Positions 26,749 to 35,643 of a stretch of 64,000 nt of DNA are shown here, piece after piece. The position numbers and the translations under genes were made by a program. Each line of letters opens with the position of its first letter. Within the stretch, counting starts at the first letter, position 1. Source of the DNA: Chloroflexi bacterium 54-19 (GTDB lineage: Bacteria; Chloroflexota; Chloroflexia; Chloroheliales; Chloroheliaceae); the NCBI GenBank assembly GCA_001898225.1, contig MKTJ01000017.1:182860-246859 (forward strand). The letters run 5' to 3'. The notes under the pieces were generated by a model. It was not told the DNA's origin. It saw only the letters and a program-made list of their open reading frames with translations, and ran no database searches.

Positions 26749-26775
26749 TAGCCGCGACATTCGCAAAAGTTTGTC

Positions 26776-27495
26776 TTATTCCCGCCTCGCTCTAATTAAA
26801 AGAAAATCTGGATGTTTGAGGAGATGCTCGGAATACTCCGGTAGCACTTTGCGAAATTCTGGGGTTGGTAATGGTTCTATTACTCTCTCAACTACGAAAT
26901 CGGCTTTATAAAGCGCCTCAAAAATGGAAGATAAAGACCTCTGAAAAAACCTTACCTTACCCAATGAACCCCATTCGTCCTCAACCTGGGTTATCTTGAA
27001 ATAGTTTTCGGGTTGAAACTTTAGGAATCCGGTTGTAGGGTGGTTTATCGAAAATAGTAACATGCCATTTTCTCGTAAAATCCTATGGAATTCACTTAAT
27101 ACAGCCGTCCAATCCTCGATATAGTGCAATACCAGGGAACATACTACTAAATCAAAGCAAGCATCTTCAAAAATTATAAGGGGTTGCCCCAGGTCAGCTT
27201 GAAAAACCGCAACCTGATTTCCCAATCTGGCTTTTGCCAGTCTGACCATAGTAGGACTTATATCAACAGCGCTTGGCCTGGCCCCGTTATCCAGGAAATA
27301 TTTTGCGTACCATCCGGCGGCTGTCCCGGCATCTAAAACTCTTAAACCGGTTAAAACATCTGGCAATAAAGTCAGCATGGCAGGGCGTTCATAATAGGCA
27401 TTATGGGGAGATGTATCGACCATAGTGGCATACTTCGTCCCCATTCTTTCATACTCATCAAAACCTATTGGATTAAGCTGGCTGTTGTCAGTCAT
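26776..27495 (-). CDS. Class I SAM-dependent methyltransferase
   Basis: A 239-residue methyltransferase. Motif I is 'LRVLDAGTAAGWYAKYFLD', followed by 'AVDISPTMVRLAKARLG' (motif II), 'FDLVVCSLVLHYIEDW' (the methyltransf-11 signature) and 'GMLLFSINHPT'. It transfers a methyl group from S-adenosylmethionine to an unidentified acceptor. It starts 10 bp after the rpiA stop on the same strand, so the two are probably co-transcribed, though the functions have no obvious link. Its base composition is AT-richer than rpiA's, hinting at different origin. Confidence 0.85.
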   Translation of the reverse strand: MTDNSQLNPIGFDEYERMGTKYATMVDTSPHNAYYERPAMLTLLPDVLTGLRVLDAGTAAGWYAKYFLDNGARPSAVDISPTMVRLAKARLGNQVAVFQADLGQPLIIFEDACFDLVVCSLVLHYIEDWTAVLSEFHRILRENGMLLFSINHPTTGFLKFQPENYFKITQVEDEWGSLGKVRFFQRSLSSIFEALYKADFVVERVIEPLPTPEFRKVLPEYSEHLLKHPDFLLIRARRE

Positions 27496-27505
27496 GAATC
27501 AGGTT

Positions 27506-28222
27506 TTAACCGGCCTTTTCCAGTTCGTAGACGCCGTTCTTCCCCGCAATGACCACCCGCCCGGCAATGTCGATAAAGAGGCCGTGTTCGACCACTCCGA
27601 TAAGTCCTTTTATCGCGGTTGCCAGGGCTTTAGCGTCGGTTATAGGCGGGAAACGACAATCCAGCACGTAATTCTCGCCGTCCGTAAGATAAGGTTTGTC
27701 TCCAACCATTCGCAAGACCGGTTCGCCACCCAGCGCTTGCAGCCGTTTGGCTGTATGCGACCAGCCAAAGGGAGTAGTTTCGACCGGAATCGGCATTTTC
27801 TCCCCCAATTGGCTCACCAGTTTGCTTTCGTCGGCAATAATAACCTCTAAAGTCGAGGCCGCCGCAACCAGTTTTTCGCGCAAAAGGGCCCCGCCCCGCC
27901 CTTTGGTCAGGGCAAAAGTGCTGGTTTCGATTTCGTCGGCTCCGTCTACGGTAACATCGAGTAAGTTTATATCATCGAGGGCTTTTACTTCCAGTCCAAA
28001 ACTCCGGGCCAGGTCCGCCGATTTTTCCGAAGACGAAACAGTTACCAGCCCGGTTAAAATCCCGGCCTGGGCGCGGCGACCAAGTTCCTCAATAAATAAC
28101 TCGGCGGTGCTGCCGCTACCAAGCCCTACGTGCATGTCTGAGTGGATAAAGGTATCCACCGCGTAGACCGCCGCGGCCTGTTTTAGTTCCTGCTGGGTTA
28201 AAGCCGGGTGGGATTCGCTCAT
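27506..28222 (-). CDS. rpiA: Ribose-5-phosphate isomerase A
   Basis: A 238-residue enzyme that interconverts ribose 5-phosphate and ribulose 5-phosphate in the pentose phosphate pathway. Diagnostic motifs are 'VGLGSGSTAELFIEEL', the catalytic-loop 'DGADEIETS', and 'KGRGGALLREKLVAAAS'. The ATG at 28222 is preferred to the GTG at 28225 because AGGAG lies eight bases upstream. It is followed directly by the methyltransferase gene. The upstream region holds the terminator of the NicO gene. Confidence 0.94.
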   Translation of the reverse strand: MSESHPALTQQELKQAAAVYAVDTFIHSDMHVGLGSGSTAELFIEELGRRAQAGILTGLVTVSSSEKSADLARSFGLEVKALDDINLLDVTVDGADEIETSTFALTKGRGGALLREKLVAAASTLEVIIADESKLVSQLGEKMPIPVETTPFGWSHTAKRLQALGGEPVLRMVGDKPYLTDGENYVLDCRFPPITDAKALATAIKGLIGVVEHGLFIDIAGRVVIAGKNGVYELEKAG

Positions 28223-28323
28223 CACATTTTCTCCTGGGTTGCAATTTATTTTTAGTCGGAGCCAAGCAGTTATAATAATTTTATCCAGTCTATTATAGCC
28301 GAAGAAAATTAAAAAGGACCACT

Positions 28324-28357
28324 AAAAAAGCGCCGCCCATGATGGGAAGCGCCTTTT
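28324..28357 (-). terminator. Terminator of the NicO transporter operon
   Basis: A stem with inner arms CCCAT and ATGGG and outer arms GCGC and GCGC is flanked by A and T runs. On the minus strand it ends in six Ts. It lies about 20 bases past the stop at 28376. Confidence 0.85.
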
Positions 28358-28375
28358 TGTGAGAGGAGAAAATTT

Positions 28376-30367
28376 TTACTTTAGTAAGCCGGTCTGTATC
28401 AGCCCTTCGTAAGTAATGGCAAAACCGAGAATGGCGACCAGGGCCGCGCTCACGATAGGGAGCAACCGTACCAGGGTGTTAGCCCGGCCCATCTTCAACC
28501 GGTTAAAGCGGTTGCGGGCGTAGACCAGTAGCAGCCCGACCAGCGTCAGCGTCCCGGCCAGCCCGGCGCTGAAAAAGACAATCATTACCAGGCCGAGGGC
28601 GGTCCGGTTGAGTGCGATGGCGCTTAGCATCAGCACCAGGGCCGAAGGGCAGGGCAACAGGCCCGCCGAAATGCCGAACAGCAGCAGATTTTTCCAGGTA
28701 ACGGTTTTGCCGTCCGTGCCGGGCGGCAGGTGGGAGTGCATCTTGCCGCCGTGGGAATGGACCAGGCCGTTATCATGGCTGTGGTCGTGCCCGTCGTGAG
28801 AATGAGCATGTCCGTGGTCGTCATGTGTGTGCGCGTGAAGGTGGTCGTGGTCATGCTCGTGATGGCCGTGGCTGTGGTCGTCGTGCGAATGGCTGTGGCT
28901 GTGTTCGTGGCCGTGGTCGTGATGGGAATGTTCGCCTATCCCATGGGTATGGGCGGTTTCGAGCGGGGGCAGCAGGGTTGCCGCCCGGTTTTCGACCGGT
29001 ACGGTGGAGGCTGCCGACCCGGTCGCGGTTAAAGCCAGCGCCGGTTGTTTGGCCGCCATATTCTCGGTTTCTTCGTGGCTGTGTGTATGGTCATGCTCAT
29101 GGTCGTGATCGTGGATATGCCCTTCCTGCGAGTGAATATGGTCGTGGTCGTGCGAATGGTCGTGCATGTCGTGGCTATGTGCCTGGTGCGTGTGACTGTG
29201 CGACCCGTGACTGTGGGTGTGTTCGTGGTCGTGGTCATGCGAATGAGTGTGACCGGCATGGCTGTGGGAGTGGTCGGCGTGGCCGTGAGCGGCTTCAAGG
29301 ACGGTGTTGTTACCCTTCCCCCTGGCCGAAAGTAGCCGCGACCGGAACAGGCTCAAGCCCATGCCGACCACCAGCAGACCCGAAAGCAGTCCCAACCAGG
29401 GGTAAAGCTTCTCCGGCAAGATGTATTGCGAGGCGAAAAGGGTTATCAGACCTAGCACAAAGACCCCGATGGTGTGGGTGATGGTCACGGTCAGGCCCAG
29501 GAAGACGGCGTGTTTGGCCGTGCCCCGGCTACCTACCAGGTAAGCCGCCACCACCGTCTTGCCGTGACCCGGCGAGAGGGCGTGGAACATGCCCAGGACG
29601 ACCGAGGCCAGCAAGGCAAAAAGGATTACCGGCAAGGTAAGTTCGCCGTTGATGAGGTTCGCCAGGGGGTCCTGGGTCTTGACGATTTCGGCGTCCTGCG
29701 GGTAATCGTTGCGGTTTACCACCACCGAAGGGTCGAGCTTGAAGGAAGCCTGGGCCGAGGTCACCTGCAACGGGCTTGCCAGCATATCCTCCGGGTAAAC
29801 TCGCAATTCGTTGGTCTGGTCTTTATCCGGTACGCTCGCCCCGGTGACGGCTACACCGGTAGCGTTCCGCAGCACGATTTCCCGCCAGCCAATCCGGTCG
29901 GCGTAATTGCTATCGCTGTACGAAAGGCTGGTGGCGTCCGAGGACAGCGCGGCGGTCTGGAAATGGGCGGTCAGGCGCAACGTTTGGAGGCCACCCTGTC
30001 CCGCGATAAAAGAGATATTATTCGAAACGGTCTTCATTTCGACCGGGGCACCGTTAATTGCCAGTTTCAGGTTTGAAAGAAGTTGTTTAGTTTTGGCGTC
30101 GCCGTACTGGGTCTGCTCGTCCTGGCTGAGTTGGCCGTCTTTGTTCTGGTCAATCAGGTCTTTTTCCTGGAAAGTCGGGATTTCGGCCATATCCAGCACA
30201 AAATAGACGTTTACCCCGGCGGCTCCGACCTCAATCCGGCTGTACTGGTTGACTGTAAAGTTGCCCAGCGGGTGGGCGAAGGCGGTCGCCGGTAGGGCCA
30301 GGACCGTCAGGGCCAGCACGGCCAGAAAGATTAGTTTCACCCTGGTTTTTGGTTTAAATGCTTTCAT
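28376..30367 (-). CDS. NicO-type nickel/cobalt transporter with large His-rich loop
   Basis: A 663-residue membrane protein. A signal peptide ends at 'ATAFA', so the mature protein starts 'HPLGNF'. The extracytoplasmic domain (32-235) contains a complete EF-hand loop at 73-84 ('DQNKDGQLSQDE'). The transporter part has the NicO/RcnA signatures 'HALSPGHGKTVVAAYLVGS' (262-280) and 'GLLPCPSALVL'. A loop between helices has two His-rich blocks, 361-431 and 473-546, with about 60 histidines in total. It should move Ni2+ or Co2+ across the membrane, the loop acting as a metal store or sensor; direction (uptake or efflux) is unclear. It closes a four-gene minus-strand module. Confidence 0.85.
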   Translation of the reverse strand: MKAFKPKTRVKLIFLAVLALTVLALPATAFAHPLGNFTVNQYSRIEVGAAGVNVYFVLDMAEIPTFQEKDLIDQNKDGQLSQDEQTQYGDAKTKQLLSNLKLAINGAPVEMKTVSNNISFIAGQGGLQTLRLTAHFQTAALSSDATSLSYSDSNYADRIGWREIVLRNATGVAVTGASVPDKDQTNELRVYPEDMLASPLQVTSAQASFKLDPSVVVNRNDYPQDAEIVKTQDPLANLINGELTLPVILFALLASVVLGMFHALSPGHGKTVVAAYLVGSRGTAKHAVFLGLTVTITHTIGVFVLGLITLFASQYILPEKLYPWLGLLSGLLVVGMGLSLFRSRLLSARGKGNNTVLEAAHGHADHSHSHAGHTHSHDHDHEHTHSHGSHSHTHQAHSHDMHDHSHDHDHIHSQEGHIHDHDHEHDHTHSHEETENMAAKQPALALTATGSAASTVPVENRAATLLPPLETAHTHGIGEHSHHDHGHEHSHSHSHDDHSHGHHEHDHDHLHAHTHDDHGHAHSHDGHDHSHDNGLVHSHGGKMHSHLPPGTDGKTVTWKNLLLFGISAGLLPCPSALVLMLSAIALNRTALGLVMIVFFSAGLAGTLTLVGLLLVYARNRFNRLKMGRANTLVRLLPIVSAALVAILGFAITYEGLIQTGLLK

Positions 30368-30421
30368 CCGGTCACCATCTTTTCTAAAGGTTACAACAAA
30401 TCGTAAATTCCCAGGTGGAAA

Positions 30422-31765
30422 CTAATTTCCCAGGCTGGCAAGGGTCTGGCGGGCCTCGTTTGCGTAGAGGAAGGAAAAGCCGGGGTTGACCAGGGCCTTT
30501 TGTAAATAGCTTTTCGCGTCGTCTTTTTGCCCTAATTTGGCGGCAATCATCCCGGCGTGGAAGAAGGCCAGGCGGTCGTTGGTGCCGAGGGCCAGGGCTT
30601 TTTTGGAGGCTTCGGCGGCGGCCTGGTAATCGCCGGTCTTGTAGAGGGTCCAGGCTAAAACGTCCTGGGTCTTGTAGATGCCCCGGTTGGCGGCGGCCTG
30701 TCTGGCCTCGGCCAGGGCCTGGGGCAGGTTGTTGTTGGTATCGGCCTGGAAAAGGGCCAGTTCCATATCGGTCACGACCCCGTTATCGCGGTAAATTTGC
30801 ATAATGCCCTGGACCAACTGGTACTGCTGGTTGGCTGGTTGGGTCTGCCCGGCCAGGGTGTAAATATCGCCCAGGCTAATCAAAAATTCGGGCAGGGGGA
30901 ACCGCTGGGTTACGTCCTTTAGTATCGTGATAGCGCCGTTCAGGTCACCTTTGGCGGCCTTGATATAGGCCAGCCCGGCCTGGGCGTAGACGTAGTTGGG
31001 ATAGAATTGGAGAGCTTCGTTGTAGGTCTTTTCGGCGGTGTCGAAATCGCCCTTGTTGAAATAAAGCAGGCCAAGCTCGTAAGTGACCCAGGCCCGGTTT
31101 TCGGTCCCTTCCGCGCCCGCGTCCACAGCCTGTTGCATGGCCTGGATAGCCCCGTCATCGTCACCGTAAAGCTCGCGGATATAGGAGACCCGCGAATAAG
31201 AACTCAGGTCGGGCCGCGCATCTACCATTTTCTGAACCGTGTTGGTGGCGTCGTCCATCAGGCCAAGCTGGGTCTGGGCGTCGGCAATCACCCCCAGGGC
31301 GTAGCTGCTCGGCGCGGCGTTGAAAGCCTGTTTGCCGAAATCGAGCCCTTTTTGAAACTCGTGCCGGGAGAGGTAGAGCGAACCGAGCCCGCCCAGGGCT
31401 GTCGCGTTTTGAGGTTCTATTTTGAGGGCCGCATTAAAGACTGCTTCGGCTTTGTTATAAAAAGTCGGGTCGCCCACTTCGCGGGCTTTTTGCAGGTAAA
31501 GCAAGCCCAGGTTGGACTGTCCGGCGGCATCATTCGGGTTGGCCCGCAATTTATCCTGGTAAGTGGCAATTTGCTGGTCGGTCTGGCTGGGGCCGAGCGA
31601 AGCGCCGGGGGCAGTCCGGTTCGAGGTGCCGAGCAGGTCGCCCAGGGTCTTGCCGGAGGTGGTCGGGTTGGCGCGGACCGCGTTTACAATCAAGACAGCC
31701 AGCAAGGTCAAAATAACTACTCCAATAAGAATAGTTTCTCTTTTGTGGCGGGTTACAACTTGCAT
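30422..31765 (-). CDS. Membrane-anchored tetratricopeptide repeat protein
   Basis: A 447-residue protein with a single N-terminal membrane helix ('ILIGVVILTLLAVLIVNAV', residues ~12-30) and about eight TPR-like helical pairs after residue 70, such as 'AAGQSNLGLLYLQKA' and 'AWVTYELGLLYFNKGDFDTA'. It faces outward, judging from the basic N-terminus. TPR arrays bind partner proteins. It is 54 bp upstream of the NicO transporter gene and probably co-transcribed with it; DUF4331 precedes it. AAGGAG lies nine bases before the ATG. Its partner is unknown. Confidence 0.8.
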   Translation of the reverse strand: MQVVTRHKRETILIGVVILTLLAVLIVNAVRANPTTSGKTLGDLLGTSNRTAPGASLGPSQTDQQIATYQDKLRANPNDAAGQSNLGLLYLQKAREVGDPTFYNKAEAVFNAALKIEPQNATALGGLGSLYLSRHEFQKGLDFGKQAFNAAPSSYALGVIADAQTQLGLMDDATNTVQKMVDARPDLSSYSRVSYIRELYGDDDGAIQAMQQAVDAGAEGTENRAWVTYELGLLYFNKGDFDTAEKTYNEALQFYPNYVYAQAGLAYIKAAKGDLNGAITILKDVTQRFPLPEFLISLGDIYTLAGQTQPANQQYQLVQGIMQIYRDNGVVTDMELALFQADTNNNLPQALAEARQAAANRGIYKTQDVLAWTLYKTGDYQAAAEASKKALALGTNDRLAFFHAGMIAAKLGQKDDAKSYLQKALVNPGFSFLYANEARQTLASLGN

Positions 31766-31886
31766 TACCTGGTTCTCCTTATCCCTGCATCCTGGCTATT
31801 GTTTAGCCGGGCTCATAGCTTCCCTGAGGGGGAGTTTTCTAACTTAACAAATCATGGTCCAAATTCGAAAAAATACTACCGGGAGA

Positions 31887-31924
31887 GACCCTCGCCAACG
31901 GATGAAAAGTCCGCTGGCGAGGTC
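31887..31924 (-). promoter_or_regulatory. Strong hairpin between DUF4331 and TPR genes
   Basis: A 14-15-bp stem (31887-31902 with 31910-31924), with one bulge and one mismatch and a 7-nt loop, lies after the DUF4331 stop. There is no adjacent T tract on the minus strand. It may stabilise the upstream transcript or weakly attenuate. Confidence 0.5.
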
Positions 31925-31987
31925 ACTCTTCTGGTTGCTTCGTTAGCGGGCAGCGCTTTGCTACCCGGGTAACAATGGACCGGACTG

Positions 31988-33520
31988 TTAGCAGCCGCCG
32001 TAACCCTGGACGTACGGGTTAGTGAGGCTCTGCTTGCATTCCTGGCCGGAGGTGCCCCACAGCAGGCCGCTATAAGGCAGAGCCTGGTAAGGGAAGGTGT
32101 TGGTCATATCGTTGACGCGGGCCGGGAAGTCCACGCCGTCACCCAGGACGTTGTTCGGGGAGACCGTCGGGTCCACCAGGATACCGGCGACGACCCGCAG
32201 TTCGATGTCAATGACATCGTCTTTCAGGCGGCGGCCATTCGGGAAACCGGCCACGTCGTTACCGAGGACACCGAGCGAACTGGCGCTGGCGGGCGCGGTC
32301 GGCGGAATGGCTACGTTAAGACGCAGTTGCTCCGACGGAACCACGTTCGGCGGCTGGTTAAGGCCGTCTACACCCGTCAAAAAGACCTTGAGAATATCGG
32401 TGCGGTCACCCGATGGCAGTTTCAAACCGTACAGCTTGGTCAACAGGGTACCAAGCTCCGGCTGAAGGATAATGCTGGCCGGGATGGTGCCCGCCTGGAT
32501 TAACTTGTAATCCTGGGAAGGCATCAGGTTGTTGAAGGCGTCTTTCAGCTTGAGCGGAACGACTACTTCGTTCACCAGAGGCATGCCGAGGCGTTCAATT
32601 TGGACCCAGTTGCCGCTGCTGGAGGTCGCGCCCAGGGCACCCCGGACGGTCGTAGCGCGGCGGCTGCTGGTAATCCAGAAGCCCAGCACCGAGCTGCCAC
32701 CCTTCGGGTCGGTCGGGGTCGTGCCGTCTTTGGTCAGCATGTTGATCGGGAGTTGCATCGAAATGGTATGGACGTTGTAACCGGCAAAGCTATTCACGCC
32801 ACCGCCCTTGTTGCCGGGCAGGTTGCGAATGCTCAGCAGGTCGAACAGCGAGCCGATGTCCCCGAAGAAAGGATCGGCGCGAGGGCCGGCAAATACTTTC
32901 ATGCCGTTGCCCAGGTCGTGGACGACTTTAGCCGCAGTCATCGGGTAAACCGGGAAGGAAGCGGCGCCCACGTTGGCGGGGGCGACTTCTTTATCGGCAG
33001 CGATGGTGGTCCGAACGGCGGTGGGGCAGTTCGAAAGGGCCTGGTCTTTGCAGCTACCATCGGCGGGATAGGTCAGCTTATCAATGTACATGTACTGGCG
33101 CAGGTTGTACTCGGCGTCCATGTTCTCGCCGACGACCCCGGTATTGTGGAGGAAAGTATCCCCGTTAATAATCTTGGTCTTGAAGCGGAACTGGAAGACG
33201 ATATGGTCCTGGGCATCACCTACATTGTCCACGTGAATTTCGTACAGGACATCGTCACCAAAGCGGAACCAGTTCGGCCCGCTGGCGGCATTTTCGTAAG
33301 GAATCCAGTTGGAAATGATAGAGAGTTTGCTGGGGTCTTCCGGGCTGACGAACGCGTAGAGGTCGGTTGCGTCGGCGACCGGGTCCTGGCTAATCAGGGG
33401 CGCTTCACGGTGACTGGATGCTTGAGCGACCTGTGGGGTCAAAAAAGCAGGCGCAATGCTTATCACAAGCATCGCCATCGCACCGACCAGGCTAACCCAG
33501 AAGAGGGAACGTTTTGCCAT
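31988..33520 (-). CDS. Secreted DUF4331 family protein
   Basis: A 510-residue exported protein. The signal peptide (residues ~1-35) ends before 'SSHREAPLISQDPVADATD', the defining start of DUF4331 proteins; 'LYAFVSPEDPSKLSIISNW' and 'FRFGDDVLYEIHVDN' follow. Four cysteines (two near residues 155-165, two at the C-terminus) could make disulphides. The biochemical role of this family is not established. It lies in a module with a TPR protein and a Ni/Co transporter, which hints at metal handling. AAAGGACAGG precedes the start. Confidence 0.88.
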   Translation of the reverse strand: MAKRSLFWVSLVGAMAMLVISIAPAFLTPQVAQASSHREAPLISQDPVADATDLYAFVSPEDPSKLSIISNWIPYENAASGPNWFRFGDDVLYEIHVDNVGDAQDHIVFQFRFKTKIINGDTFLHNTGVVGENMDAEYNLRQYMYIDKLTYPADGSCKDQALSNCPTAVRTTIAADKEVAPANVGAASFPVYPMTAAKVVHDLGNGMKVFAGPRADPFFGDIGSLFDLLSIRNLPGNKGGGVNSFAGYNVHTISMQLPINMLTKDGTTPTDPKGGSSVLGFWITSSRRATTVRGALGATSSSGNWVQIERLGMPLVNEVVVPLKLKDAFNNLMPSQDYKLIQAGTIPASIILQPELGTLLTKLYGLKLPSGDRTDILKVFLTGVDGLNQPPNVVPSEQLRLNVAIPPTAPASASSLGVLGNDVAGFPNGRRLKDDVIDIELRVVAGILVDPTVSPNNVLGDGVDFPARVNDMTNTFPYQALPYSGLLWGTSGQECKQSLTNPYVQGYGGC

Positions 33521-33593
33521 CGGTCCTGTCCTTTCTAAATCTCGAACTCGCAGGCCGGGTTTTATCCCTGCCTGTTCTAGGGGGTTAGGGTTG

Positions 33594-33677
33594 AGTAGTC
33601 CTGAGCCGCCGGACTACTGTTTTGGGCAACACAAAGCCAAACGCATCTCGTTGCGACGAGTCGAAGTGGGGATGCGT
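33594..33677 (-). promoter_or_regulatory. Structured leader upstream of the DUF4331 gene
   Basis: Two hairpins lie in tandem. The first has 8-bp arms AGTAGTCC and GGACTACT (33594-33618). The second has arms ACGCATC and GATGCGT (33641-33677) enclosing CTCGT..ACGAG. They could regulate DUF4331 or mark the end of the upstream gene. Confidence 0.4.
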
Positions 33678-33781
33678 CCCTGTTAGATTGGTTTTAGTGT
33701 CTTACCCTGGATTGGGCGGGGCCTGGTGGAGTTGGCGTAACCAGGGGTGCCAGACCCTTCGGATAATGCGTTGAGCTGAGG

Positions 33782-35059
33782 TTACTTTGGAATAAACTCC
33801 AAAGTATTCTGGTAATTTACACCGTTGTAGTTAAAGGTCAGCGAGACTTCCACGGTTATGTTAGCCTGGTCGCTCGTGACATTTACCGAACAACTGGCGA
33901 CGCCATCGGGACCGCTTGCACCGCTGGTACAACTGGCGGTTTTAGCCAGGAAGCTAAAGCGGGCCGTCATTGGGACGCCTGTGATAACCTTCCCGCCTAC
34001 GATTAAGCGGCCAAAGACCGTTAAATCGCTCCCGGCAGGGGGAAAGACGTTGTTGACACAACCCTGCACTTGCGCGCCGGTCGCATCGGACCCCGGCAGA
34101 CACCCACTGGCCGGGATGGCCGTTGGAGCCGCGAGGTCGGGATTATTTTCAATGTAGCGCCACTTGTAGTAATGCTGGCCCAGGTTGCCCATCTCGACCT
34201 TGAGGCCGTTCAGGGCGGGATTGTAAGTCAGCACTCGGCGCTGGAAAAGCTGGACCAACACGGTCCGGTCAGCCCCCGCGACCCTGGTATTTACCCAGAA
34301 CGGTTCGGTCACGGCGTAACCAAAGACGTTTACGGTCGGATTATCGGTGTAGACTGGCTGGTTTTCCAGGCGCTGCCCGGTGGCGGGGTTGGTGGTGGGG
34401 CCGCGCAGATTTTCAAAGTCGAGAAAGACTTTGGCGATATTGTGGCCGGTTTCGCCCTGGTAGGCCCCGATAGTAAGCTGTTCGGGCGGCTGGAAGGTCG
34501 TGACATTCCCGGCTTTGTCGATAAACTGGTTTACAACCGCGTTAGGTGTGCTCGGTTTCGAATGGTCGTCCGGCGTACCAAAAGTAATCACGTTCTTGAA
34601 AGAGGCGTAGACCGGCGCGTTGGGATTCACCGAAACATCGTCCCCGGCGACCTGGGTCTGTGAGGGGGCCAGGGTCACAAAGGTGTTATCCCCATCCTGG
34701 CGCTGGCCGGTTACGAGGTCGCGCACCAGGAGCCCGCTTGTCACCTGGCCGGTCGTAGGCTGGTTGAGTTCCATGCGCCCTTTGTCGAAATACTGGACCT
34801 GGCGCATACCGCTGGGCGATTCCTTATAAGCCTCGAATTTCACTTCTTCGGCGTTTCCCTGTACTGCCGGACCCCAGGTGTAAAAGCGGTCCACGCCGGG
34901 CGCACCCACCAATCTATCCTGGGCAATCCAGCGGTCCCGGAAAAAGAAGTTGTTGAAAAACGGCTCGCCACCGGGGGCGGCGGAAGCAACGGTCGAAGAT
35001 AAAAGGGAAAGAAGGATTGCAAGGCCCAGGAAAGTGACCGGAAGATTTTTTTTCTTCAT
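33782..35059 (-). CDS. Secreted protein of the type found in Chloroflexota
   Basis: A 425-residue exported protein with a signal peptide ending 'STVASA'. The body has repeated landmarks seen in many extracellular Chloroflexota proteins: 'VQYFDKGRMELNQP' near residue 90, 'VNVFGYAVTEPFWV' and 'LVQLFQRRVLTYNPAL' in the middle, and 'MGNLGQHYYKWRYIENNP'. The last ~100 residues resemble an Ig-like beta domain ('SGPDGVASCSVNVTSDQANI') with four cysteines. The function is unknown. It is upstream of DUF4331 on the same strand, 261 bp away, and may belong to that module. Confidence 0.75.
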   Translation of the reverse strand: MKKKNLPVTFLGLAILLSLLSSTVASAAPGGEPFFNNFFFRDRWIAQDRLVGAPGVDRFYTWGPAVQGNAEEVKFEAYKESPSGMRQVQYFDKGRMELNQPTTGQVTSGLLVRDLVTGQRQDGDNTFVTLAPSQTQVAGDDVSVNPNAPVYASFKNVITFGTPDDHSKPSTPNAVVNQFIDKAGNVTTFQPPEQLTIGAYQGETGHNIAKVFLDFENLRGPTTNPATGQRLENQPVYTDNPTVNVFGYAVTEPFWVNTRVAGADRTVLVQLFQRRVLTYNPALNGLKVEMGNLGQHYYKWRYIENNPDLAAPTAIPASGCLPGSDATGAQVQGCVNNVFPPAGSDLTVFGRLIVGGKVITGVPMTARFSFLAKTASCTSGASGPDGVASCSVNVTSDQANITVEVSLTFNYNGVNYQNTLEFIPK

Positions 35060-35643
35060 CGAAGTTTATGTCTCCAACGGCTAAAAAGGTTTTTTAAAGC
35101 CGGACTACAATTCAACCTTAGATTTGGCGGGTGTACACAGCCAACTGCTTTGTACAAGTTATACTTTTAAGGTTTCGCTTTGGATTTATATATTTTGAGG
35201 CGAAATAAAAAATGTAAGTCATCCCGAACTTTGAAATCAAATAATCGTGGATAAATGGAATAAAAAGAAACAGTAAAATTGTCATTTCGAGCGTAGCGAG
35301 AAATCTTGGGCATCCGCTTGCGGGTACCGTTGGTGAATCACACAGAGGATAAATTTCAGCCAATTGAAAGAAAAGGTTGATTTTGCCAGCCAGGCGTTAC
35401 GATTACTCTCTAACGGACCGGCGGGTACCTTCTGGGTGCCTTTTACTTTTAGCGAAAGCCCTGCCTGAGTGAAATTGGTCACTTCCGAGTGTGTATTTTT
35501 AACGATGTAACGACCCGCCGGAACTGGTAAATTAGAGTTGTCAAGAGAGCGCAGAAAAAATTCAAGGTGAGCGACTATTAAAAACTTTTGGCAACCATCA
35601 TCAATAATTAAAATAAAATCTTAAAGCATGCAGGAGCAAACCA
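35060..35643. other. Gene-free region with a dispersed-type repeat
   Basis: These 584 bp lie between divergent starts. They contain the repeat-like element at 35281-35306 and short open frames without ribosome sites on the minus strand. The frames look spurious: one reads through the repeat. No tRNA or conserved RNA was seen. Confidence 0.6.
35281..35306. repeat. Dispersed intergenic repeat element
   Basis: The 26 bases starting GTCATTTCGAGCG and ending GAGAAATCT match a short element seen in intergenic regions of many bacteria. The central GAGCGTAGCGAG can form a small stem. Only one copy lies in this window. Confidence 0.5.

Noticed and set aside
28825..29481. Open frame opposite the His-rich loop
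   Set aside because: The His/Asp codon bias produces an open antisense frame rich in Gly, Arg and Cys; not a gene.
35118..35482. Two small minus-strand open frames
   Set aside because: They read through the intergenic repeat, have no ribosome sites and no domains.
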